The notes under the pieces: model-generated | What the model was told of the DNA's origin: nothing | The model's database searches: none | What the model saw: only the letters and a program-made list of their open reading frames with translations | NCBI GenBank assembly: GCA_003513015.1 | Contig: DOTA01000272.1 | Coordinates: 17,357-23,321, forward strand | Source of the DNA: Chloroflexota bacterium | GTDB taxonomy: Bacteria > Chloroflexota > Anaerolineae > Anaerolineales > UBA11858 | DNA: 5,965 nucleotides | Direction of reading: 5' to 3' | In this document: in pieces, positions 1 to 5,097 of the stretch | How the letters are laid out: each line of letters opens with the position of its first letter | How positions within the stretch are numbered: the stretch's first letter is position 1 | Made by a program: the position numbers and the translations under genes

Positions 1-431
1 TGGCGACTGGCTTGTATGTCAGTGATTTCACCGCCTACTTGGGCAACAACCCATCCACCTGTAATAACTGTCATGTGATGGATGCCGCCTACGAGGGTTG
101 GTATCACGGCGGGCATCAGAGTTGGACCACCTGTAATGATTGCCACACACCCCATGATCTAATTCCCAAATATTGGGTCAAGGCCAAATCAGGCTATCAT
201 CACGTAACGGCCTTTATCTTCAACAACATCCCAGATGCCATCCGGGCAAAAGAATCATCCAAAGAGATCGTGCAAGAAAACTGTGTGCGCTGCCATGAAG
301 AAACGGTTTCTGCGCTCTTCGAAAGCCCGATGGAAATGGATCGTTTTTGTTTTGACTGTCATCGCTCGACGCCTCACGGCGAGCGTGGGATTTCGCTATT
401 ACCCTATCAACACAAGGAGCAAGATCAATGA
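1..431 (+). CDS. nrfH: NrfH, membrane-anchored tetraheme cytochrome c quinol dehydrogenase (5' truncated by window edge)
   Basis: NrfH takes electrons from menaquinol at the membrane and feeds them to nitrite reductase NrfA. The frame is open to the left edge (first full codon at 3), so the start and the expected N-terminal membrane helix lie outside; roughly 20-30 residues are missing by comparison with NrfH of about 150-160 residues. Four CXXCH heme motifs are visible: CNNCH (60-74), CNDCH (132-146), CVRCH (282-296) and CFDCH (348-362). The first continues as CNNCHVM; a Met in this position is the known axial ligand of heme 1 in the NapC/NrfH family. The Lys codon at 180-182 (in VKAKSG) aligns with the quinol-site Lys82 of Desulfovibrio vulgaris NrfH. 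The position of that enzyme's Asp89 is His here, as I recall for Wolinella NrfH. The TGA stop overlaps the nrfA start (ATGA), implying translational coupling. NapC-type alternatives are unlikely given the nrfA partner. Confidence 0.95.
   Translation, partial: ATGLYVSDFTAYLGNNPSTCNNCHVMDAAYEGWYHGGHQSWTTCNDCHTPHDLIPKYWVKAKSGYHHVTAFIFNNIPDAIRAKESSKEIVQENCVRCHEETVSALFESPMEMDRFCFDCHRSTPHGERGISLLPYQHKEQDQ
414..419 (+). promoter_or_regulatory. ribosome binding site of nrfA
   Basis: AAGGAG lies 8 nt before the ATG at 428, inside the last codons of nrfH. A strong Shine-Dalgarno at good spacing supports this start and shows that nrfA can recruit ribosomes itself besides the ATGA coupling. Confidence 0.85.
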
Positions 432-1750
432 AAAAACTCTCTACAACCACATTGATTCTGACTGGAATCATTATCATCCTGGCCGCGGGATTGATCGCTG
501 TTTTGATTTTTACGGGAAATCAGGAACCTCCCACCCGCGGCGTGGAGCCGTTGGTTAAAATTGCCGCGCTGGAACCCGATTCAGCCCAATGGGGGATCAA
601 CTTTCCCAATCAATATTCCACACTGTTGAAAACGGGAACCAACAACACCCGCACCTCCTACGGTGGATCAGACCCCATCTCTAAGCTCGAGGCTGATCCA
701 CGCTTGGTGACACTTTTCGCCGGTTATGGTTTTAGCAAGGATTACAACGAAGAGCGCGGCCACATGAACAGCCTGACCGATGTGCGCGCTACCTTGCGCG
801 TGAACGATAAAACCCCCGGCACCTGCTACTCCTGTAAAAGTTCTAATAACCCTGGCCTGTGGGATCAAATGGGCATGGCCGCATTTGACAAAATGCCTTT
901 CGCAGAATTGGGAACCCATATTGATGAGCCGATTGGCTGCGCCAACTGCCACGAAGCGGAAACGATGCGGCTGGTGGTCACCAATCCCGCGCTGGCAGAA
1001 GCGCTGGCCGCCCAGGGCAAAGATTGGACTACTTTCACCCGCCAAGAGATGCGCACCGTAGTTTGCGCAAACTGCCATGTGGAATACTACTTTAAGGGAG
1101 ATGGCAAATATCTGACCTTCCCCTGGGAAAATGGCACCAACATCGACCAGATCGCCCAATATTATGCAGAATCCTTTGCGGATGGCAGTTTCGTCAAAGA
1201 TTGGGAGCACGCCCAATCCGGCGCGCCAATGATCAAGATTCAACACCCCGAATTTGAGTTTTTCACTGCCAACAGCACCCACTACAATGCGGGCGTGGCC
1301 TGTGCCGATTGCCACATGCCCTACACCCGCGACGGCGCTGCGAAATTCTCCACGCATGATGTCAAAAGCCCCTTGCTCAACGCGGAAGTGGCCTGCGGCG
1401 CCTGCCATACCGATGTTGGTTATGTCACAACGCGCGTCAAGACTATTCAAGATCAGGTTGCCAATACGATGAGCGCCACCCAAAATGCGATTATCGCGGC
1501 CATCACCACGATTGAAGCCGCCGCGGCCCTGCCAGGTGTGAACGCCGATTTGTTGACTGAGGCCCGCATGCTGCACCGCGAATCGCAAATTTATTGGGAT
1601 TTCATCGCCGCGGAAAACAGCATGGGCTTCCATAACCCGGAAGAGGCCTTGCGTATTCTGGCAAATGCTACTGATCTGGCCCGACAAGCTCAATTAAAAG
1701 CTGTGGAAGCTGCCGGTAGTTCCGAAGTGCTACAAACCAACGGCCAGTAG
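428..1750 (+). CDS. nrfA: NrfA, pentaheme cytochrome c nitrite reductase (ammonia-forming)
   Basis: NrfA catalyses six-electron reduction of nitrite to ammonium (DNRA), outside the cytoplasmic membrane in complex with NrfH. The 440 residues hold five heme motifs: CYSCK (133-137), the catalytic heme with Lys as proximal ligand that defines NrfA, then CANCH (171-175), CANCH (213-217), CADCH (292-296) and CGACH (323-327). Active-site residues align well with the E. coli enzyme: Arg124 (in TLR), Tyr in VEYYF (219-222) and His273. Calcium-site residues also appear present: Glu219, Tyr220, Lys270 and Gln272 (KIQHP), so this looks like the calcium-dependent type. Candidate distal heme ligands include His112, His285, His310 and His402. 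Residues 5-28 form a hydrophobic helix after Lys2-Lys3 without a clear AXA cleavage site, so it may stay as an anchor. It is slightly shorter than E. coli NrfA (478). It is the last gene of its operon, followed 19 nt later by a terminator. Confidence 0.97.
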   Translation: MKKLSTTTLILTGIIIILAAGLIAVLIFTGNQEPPTRGVEPLVKIAALEPDSAQWGINFPNQYSTLLKTGTNNTRTSYGGSDPISKLEADPRLVTLFAGYGFSKDYNEERGHMNSLTDVRATLRVNDKTPGTCYSCKSSNNPGLWDQMGMAAFDKMPFAELGTHIDEPIGCANCHEAETMRLVVTNPALAEALAAQGKDWTTFTRQEMRTVVCANCHVEYYFKGDGKYLTFPWENGTNIDQIAQYYAESFADGSFVKDWEHAQSGAPMIKIQHPEFEFFTANSTHYNAGVACADCHMPYTRDGAAKFSTHDVKSPLLNAEVACGACHTDVGYVTTRVKTIQDQVANTMSATQNAIIAAITTIEAAAALPGVNADLLTEARMLHRESQIYWDFIAAENSMGFHNPEEALRILANATDLARQAQLKAVEAAGSSEVLQTNGQ

Positions 1751-1769
1751 AAAATTATCCCTAAAATGC

Positions 1770-1803
1770 AACCGGGATGGCGAGGACGCCATCCCGGTTT
1801 TTT
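1770..1803 (+). terminator. Rho-independent terminator after nrfA, possibly bidirectional
   Basis: AACCGGGATGGCG (1770-1782) and CGCCATCCCGGTT (1787-1799) form a perfect 13-bp stem with an AGGA loop. The plus strand continues as six T (1798-1803), an A and four more T, a classic intrinsic terminator for the nrf operon. On the minus strand the same stem lies 31 nt past the crp/fnr stop and is followed by GCATTTTAGG, a weaker U-tract, so it may also end the convergent regulator transcript. Confidence 0.93.
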
Positions 1804-1829
1804 ATTTTGGTACGTTTTGGGATCAACAA

Positions 1830-2531
1830 CTATTCGGGCAGTTGTGCCCAATCTTTCAATACCGACTCATTGGTAACTTGAATTTGCCGGTGAACAATTT
1901 TTATGGCCCCACTTCGCTCTAATTCTTTGAGGGCGCGCGCCACCACCTCGCGCACAGTCCCCAAACGGGCAGCCAACTCATCTTGCGTCAAACGCCGATT
2001 ATGATCGTCACCCAGGAGTTGTTCATCTGGCAGTTGATAGATCAGGCGCGCCAAACGATTGGTGATCTGGAAAAAAGAAAGCTCTTCCACCAACCCGATC
2101 AACATGCGCAGGTTTTTAGACAGGTTTAGAATGATGGCCTGCGACATTTCGGGGTGTTTCTGCATCGCCTGGCAGATAACTTCGCAAGAAACAATCCAAA
2201 TTTTTGATTGGCTGAGAGCAGCCACGCTAATGGGATTGCTGCTTCCATCGAAAACCGGCACCTCATTAAAAGAATCACCATCCCCAAAGGTTCGCATGAT
2301 CATCTCGCGCCCATTCGGTGAGATTTTATAGAGTTTAACATTTCCGTTTTGAACGATATGCAAACCCCCACAGGGTTCCCCTTCTCGAAAAATAATTTCC
2401 CCGGTTTCATAACGATTCAAATGTGTTCCACTGGCCAATTCCAACAAGATCGATTCACTGGCCCCTCGGAAATACCGGCAATCTTGTAGTACCTTCAATT
2501 TTTCGGGTAGTTTTGCAGAAAGTCTATTCAT
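1830..2531 (-). CDS. Crp/Fnr-family transcriptional regulator
   Basis: This 233-residue protein has an N-terminal cyclic-nucleotide-binding-type beta-roll (about 18-130, with GEIIFREGEP and GDGDSFNEVPVF), a dimerisation helix (about 132-155) and a C-terminal winged helix-turn-helix (about 181-220). The recognition helix reads TVREVVARAL, placing Arg194, Glu195 and Arg199 like the DNA-contacting Arg180, Glu181 and Arg185 of E. coli CRP. The CRP cAMP phosphate-binding Arg-Ser pair is replaced by Pro100-Ile101, so cAMP is unlikely to be the ligand. Cysteines are at 18, 54, 116 and 120, not in the FNR 4Fe-4S spacing (three clustered near the N-terminus plus one central). The signal is therefore unknown; heme/NO, redox or another ligand are possible. 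It is convergent to nrfHA and divergent from a small acidic gene. The start is supported by family length and an upstream promoter; its ribosome site (GAAGAA) is weak. Confidence 0.93.
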   Translation of the reverse strand: MNRLSAKLPEKLKVLQDCRYFRGASESILLELASGTHLNRYETGEIIFREGEPCGGLHIVQNGNVKLYKISPNGREMIMRTFGDGDSFNEVPVFDGSSNPISVAALSQSKIWIVSCEVICQAMQKHPEMSQAIILNLSKNLRMLIGLVEELSFFQITNRLARLIYQLPDEQLLGDDHNRRLTQDELAARLGTVREVVARALKELERSGAIKIVHRQIQVTNESVLKDWAQLPE

Positions 2532-2560
2532 GAATGTTCTTCAGAGAGTAATCTACAGCC

Positions 2561-2589
2561 ATCTTACTTCAACTTCGAGCTTACCGCAA
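2561..2589 (-). promoter_or_regulatory. candidate sigma70 promoter for the Crp/Fnr regulator gene
   Basis: On the minus strand TTGCGG (plus 2584-2589) and TAAGAT (plus 2561-2566) are separated by exactly 17 nt, predicting a start near 2554 and a leader of about 22 nt. The -10 matches consensus at 4 of 6 and the -35 at 3 of 6, so it is weak alone. Its -35 overlaps the left arm of the palindrome at 2586-2601, as expected for autoregulation. Confidence 0.5.
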
Positions 2590-2601
2590 CTTTTAAGTTG
2601 C
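2586..2601. promoter_or_regulatory. 16-bp palindrome, candidate Crp/Fnr-type operator between divergent promoters
   Basis: GCAACTTTTAAGTTGC is a perfect inverted repeat (7-bp arms, 2-bp centre). Read as half-sites it is GCAAC-N6-GTTGC, the 5-6-5 spacing of CRP-family sites, though the half-site is not the CRP TGTGA or FNR TTGAT sequence. A further direct CAACTT copy is at 2570-2575, 17 bp before the one at 2587-2592. The centre (2593.5) falls about 40 bp before the predicted start of the rightward transcript, close to the -41.5 position of class II activator sites. Binding by the adjacent regulator is inference. Confidence 0.5.
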
Positions 2602-2626
2602 CAAAAACAAAATTATCTGCTTTAAT
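2598..2626 (+). promoter_or_regulatory. sigma70-type promoter for the small acidic gene
   Basis: TTGCCA (2598-2603) and TTTAAT (2621-2626) are separated by exactly 17 nt, with 5 of 6 matches at the -10 and 4 of 6 at the -35. The predicted start is near 2633, giving a leader of about 33 nt before the ATG at 2666. The -35 begins inside the right arm of the palindrome. Confidence 0.68.
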
Positions 2627-2654
2627 AGAACAGAAATTCTAATTATCAATCTAT

Positions 2655-2659
2655 GGGAG
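2655..2659 (+). promoter_or_regulatory. ribosome binding site of the 67-codon gene
   Basis: GGGAG lies 6 nt before ATG 2666. Together with the promoter at 2598-2626 it is the main reason to believe this short unrecognised frame is a real gene. Confidence 0.7.
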
Positions 2660-2665
2660 CACATT

Positions 2666-2869
2666 ATGTCTACATTTGTCAATTGGGTGATCGATAGCCT
2701 TGCCAGCGAGGATGTGATTGATCTCTACTTTATCCTTTCCGATCTGGTCGATATCGAGTTGAGTGAAGCTGAAATTTATGAAACCGCCTTCTTCGACTCT
2801 CTGGCAACCGAAACTGTTAAAGAATACCAGGGCGGCCATAGAATTCCCACCGGGAAACTGGTGCTTTGA
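2666..2869 (+). CDS. small acidic protein of unknown function (67 residues)
   Basis: I do not recognise this protein. It has a good ribosome site and an upstream promoter. It is strongly acidic: 13 Asp/Glu against 3 Lys/Arg. Residues 1-50 look mostly helical, with an alternating hydrophobic/acidic pattern (for example VIDLYFILSDLVDIELSEAE, about 17-36). The last 15 residues change character to a Gly/Pro-containing, more basic tail (GGHRIPTGKLVL). It has no cysteine, no heme or metal motif, no signal peptide and no clear membrane span, so a cytosolic partner-binding or regulatory protein is possible. It is transcribed away from the Crp/Fnr regulator and shares its control region, so it could be that regulator's target. 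No terminator with a T-tract follows it. Overlapping frames here look like noise. Its reality is probable, its function unknown. Confidence 0.6.
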   Translation: MSTFVNWVIDSLASEDVIDLYFILSDLVDIELSEAEIYETAFFDSLATETVKEYQGGHRIPTGKLVL

Positions 2870-2953
2870 TTTGCTATGGTTCCACACTGGGGGCAGAGAA
2901 ATTTTAGCGCGCGCAAACCAAGTGAATAGGATCATCACGGGAGCACGCATTTG

Positions 2954-3076
2954 TTGTAGATGGGTACTCAAGCTGCACCGTGTGCGCCAACCGGCAGCGT
3001 ACTTCGACACCGTTCAGCCTGCTGCCGGTTGGCAGTCGAAGGGGCGGCGATGATTCTACAAATTTTGAGTACTCCC
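2954..3076. repeat. cluster of inverted repeats in the 2870-3162 intergenic region (structured RNA or REP-like palindrome)
   Basis: This 293-bp gap has no convincing gene; its main content is a set of complementary segments. An outer stem pairs 2962-2971 (GGGTACTCAA) with 3065-3074 (10 bp including one G-T). An inner perfect 13-bp stem pairs 2986-2998 with 3021-3033 (GCCAACCGGCAGC and its complement) around a 22-nt loop. Two further complementary pairs cross these: CTTCGAC (3002-3008) with GTCGAAG (3035-3041), and TTGTAGA (2954-2960) with TCTACAA (3055-3061). No T-tract follows, so it is not a simple terminator. It matches no RNA family I know (not a tRNA, SRP RNA, 6S RNA or familiar riboswitch). 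The CTTCGAC...GTCGAAG pair resembles short palindromic repeats that I recall being abundant in some Chloroflexota and Bacteroidota genomes. Also present: an alternating GCGCGCGC at 2907-2914. Confidence 0.65.
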
Positions 3077-3112
3077 GAATCACCACAGCCGCAGCGTATG
3101 GATTCTCCCTGC

Positions 3113-3121
3113 TGGTATAAT
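3113..3121 (+). promoter_or_regulatory. extended -10 promoter for dnaG(-rpoD)
   Basis: TGGTATAAT is a perfect -10 hexamer (3116-3121) preceded by the TGN extension. No -35 is recognisable at 16-18 nt upstream, which is typical of extended -10 promoters. The predicted start is near 3128, about 35 nt before the dnaG ATG and downstream of the inverted-repeat cluster, so that cluster would not be in this transcript. Confidence 0.65.
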
Positions 3122-3162
3122 CCAACCACCCACTTTGGGATTGTTAGCAGCGGAAAAAACCC

Positions 3163-5097
3163 ATGGACCCGATTGAAGAAATCAAAGCCCGGCTGGATAT
3201 TATAGACATCGTCTCCGAGAACGTGCAGTTACGCCGTTCGGGGAAGAATTACACTGGCTTTTGCCCGTTCCACGCCAACAGCCGCACGCCCGCCTTCGTG
3301 GTTTGGCCGGAGACGGGTACTTGGCGCTGTTTCGGCGAGTGCAATGATGGGGGCGATATTTTCAAATATGTGATGAAACGGGATGGTTTGGATTTCGCCG
3401 AGGCCCTGCGGGAATTGGCCCAGCGCGCCGGAATCGAACTCAAGCCCCAAACGCCCGAACAACAAGCCCACTACGAAGAATATGACCGCCTGCGGGAATT
3501 GCTGGAAGAAGCGGTCATTTTTTATCAGCACAATTTGCTGCATACTCCCGCCGGGCAGGCCACCCTGGTTTATTTGCACGGGCGCGGCCTCTCGGACGTG
3601 ACCATCGAATCCTTTGGTTTGGGATATGCCCCCAAATCTTGGGATGCTTTGACCCAGCACTTCAGAGCCAAAGGGTTCGGCGAACAAGATTTGATCGAGG
3701 CCGGCATGGTTTCGCAGCGCGATTCAGGAGGCGTGTATGATCGCTTCCGCCACCGGGCGATGGTACCCATTCGGGATGAACGCGGGCGTATGGCCGGTTT
3801 TGGGGCGCGCATGCTCGACCCCGAAGATATGCCCAAATATCTCAACTCGCCCCAAACCGATCTCTTCGATAAAAGCCACCTCCTTTTTGGGTTGGATAAA
3901 GCCCGGCAGGCCATCCGCGCCCAAGATCAGGTAGTGATCGTTGAGGGTTATATGGGCGTGTTAGCCCCGCACCAGCATAACTTCAGCAATGTGGTTGCTA
4001 CCATGGGCACGGCCCTCACCGAAAGTCACCTGCGGATGCTCAAGCGCTACACCCGTCGCATCGTGTTGGCGATGGATTCCGATGCCGCCGGGATGAAAGC
4101 GACTCTGCGCGGGCTGGAAGTGGCTCGCCAGACCCTCGACCGGGAAGATGAAGTGCGTCTGGATGCCCGCGGCCTGCTGCGCCATGAGGCCCGTCTCCAG
4201 GCCGACATCCGCGTGAGCACTTTGCCGCCCGGGATGGATCCCGACAACGTGATCAACCGCGACCCCACCGAATGGGAGCGCCTGATTGCCGAGGCCAAAC
4301 CGATTGTGATGCACGTGATGGAAACGCTGGCGCGCGACCGCGATTTGGATGATCCCAAGGTAAAAACCGAAATCGCCTCGCAGGTGCTCCCGTTAATCGA
4401 GGATGTGCCCAGCTCCATTGAGCGCGATACTTATCGCCAGCAATTGGCCCGCCTGCTCAAAGTGGATGAACGCACCCTCCTGGGGTCAGCAACCAGCCGC
4501 GGCCCCCGCGTGCAACGCTACCCGAGAGCGGGATCAACGCGAAGAGCCGAACCAGCCGAAAAAACGCGGAGCGCTCCCTCCTCCGATTATCGCCGCGAAA
4601 CCCACATCCTCGGGGTTTTGCTGCGCCATCCGGAGTTGATCTATCACATTGACCGAGGGCTAAAAGAGCACGGGCTGGACCCTTTAAGCGCTCAAGATTT
4701 TCAGCACACCAATTACCAGGAGATTTTTCGGCTGATCAGCCAATCGCTGCAACAGGGCGAGAGCGAGCCGCTAAATTTTGTGTTGAATACTCTGCCCGAA
4801 GAGATGATGGGCGCGGCGGATCAGGTTTTAGCCAATACCGAAGCGATTAATCCCGAGAGCGAGCGCGTTTTGGAAGATGTGCTCAGAACCCTGGTGCTCT
4901 CGCGTTTGCAGGCTTTGAACCAACAACTTGAATATTTGCGCTATGCCCAAGAAGACCTGCAAACCCAGGGTGACTTGATAGCCAGCGAATACCAAAGTAC
5001 AATGAGCCGGTACACTGAATTATTAGGCCGGCTACATAAAGCGCAAAACACCTACACCAACCGTTCGCTCGCAACCAAGGGAAGGCCAACCGCATGA
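3163..5097 (+). CDS. dnaG: DnaG, DNA primase
   Basis: DnaG synthesises RNA primers at the replication fork and is recruited by the replicative helicase DnaB. The 644 residues show the full family layout. The N-terminal CHC2 zinc domain (1-95) has Cys34, His37 (FCPFH), Cys56 and Cys60, with the last pair as CFGEC, one residue wider than the usual CFGC. The TOPRIM-containing polymerase core (about 110-430) has YLNSPQT and LFGLD (226-244), Glu261 in VEGYMG, MGTALT (281-286) and the metal-binding pair in MDSDAAG (Asp305, Asp307). EGYMG replaces the usual EGYMD. A basic, Arg/Pro-rich linker (about 445-475) leads to a helical C-terminal domain (about 476-640) of the DnaB-binding type. The start is fixed by the standard N-terminus (MDPIEEIKARLDIIDIVSE); the ribosome site (GGAAA, 3152-3156) is weak. 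Its stop overlaps the sigma factor start (ATGA). Confidence 0.97.
   Translation: MDPIEEIKARLDIIDIVSENVQLRRSGKNYTGFCPFHANSRTPAFVVWPETGTWRCFGECNDGGDIFKYVMKRDGLDFAEALRELAQRAGIELKPQTPEQQAHYEEYDRLRELLEEAVIFYQHNLLHTPAGQATLVYLHGRGLSDVTIESFGLGYAPKSWDALTQHFRAKGFGEQDLIEAGMVSQRDSGGVYDRFRHRAMVPIRDERGRMAGFGARMLDPEDMPKYLNSPQTDLFDKSHLLFGLDKARQAIRAQDQVVIVEGYMGVLAPHQHNFSNVVATMGTALTESHLRMLKRYTRRIVLAMDSDAAGMKATLRGLEVARQTLDREDEVRLDARGLLRHEARLQADIRVSTLPPGMDPDNVINRDPTEWERLIAEAKPIVMHVMETLARDRDLDDPKVKTEIASQVLPLIEDVPSSIERDTYRQQLARLLKVDERTLLGSATSRGPRVQRYPRAGSTRRAEPAEKTRSAPSSDYRRETHILGVLLRHPELIYHIDRGLKEHGLDPLSAQDFQHTNYQEIFRLISQSLQQGESEPLNFVLNTLPEEMMGAADQVLANTEAINPESERVLEDVLRTLVLSRLQALNQQLEYLRYAQEDLQTQGDLIASEYQSTMSRYTELLGRLHKAQNTYTNRSLATKGRPTA
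4975..5003 (+). promoter_or_regulatory. candidate internal promoter for the sigma factor gene, inside dnaG
   Basis: TTGATA (4975-4980) and TACAAT (4998-5003) each match consensus at 5 of 6, with exactly 17 nt between them. The predicted start is near 5010, about 84 nt before the sigma factor ATG and still inside dnaG. Independent promoters for rpoD within dnaG are known in the E. coli macromolecular synthesis operon; use here is inferred. Confidence 0.55.
5077..5085 (+). promoter_or_regulatory. ribosome binding site of the sigma factor gene
   Basis: AAGGGAAGG ends 8 nt before ATG 5094, within the last codons of dnaG. It is the best purine-rich tract near the junction and supports the ATGA-overlapping start. 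Confidence 0.65.

Noticed and set aside
12..14. TTG as a possible start codon for the tetraheme protein
   Set aside because: The frame is open to the window edge and NrfH needs an N-terminal membrane helix upstream, so the gene is cut by the window.
668..1693. 341-codon open frame on the minus strand opposite nrfA
   Set aside because: Lies wholly antisense to a clear pentaheme nitrite reductase; no domain, no ribosome site, and its composition is that of a reverse-complement shadow.
2627..2640. AGAA-N6-TTCT inverted repeat over the predicted start of the small gene
   Set aside because: Four-base arms in AT-rich sequence are expected by chance.
2986..3041. Classical H-type pseudoknot formed by the 13-bp stem and CTTCGAC/GTCGAAG
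   Set aside because: Only one base links the 13-bp stem to the second pairing strand, too short to span that helix; alternative folds or overlapping palindromes are more plausible.
2651..3125. Several overlapping frames on both strands (plus 2763-3053, minus 2651-3010, minus 2904-3125)
   Set aside because: No recognisable protein, no good ribosome site, and they run through the small gene and the inverted-repeat cluster.
2870..3162. tRNA, SRP RNA, 6S RNA or known riboswitch in the dnaG upstream region
   Set aside because: No T-loop GTTCGAAT-type motif, SRP tetraloop domain or familiar aptamer core seen on either strand.
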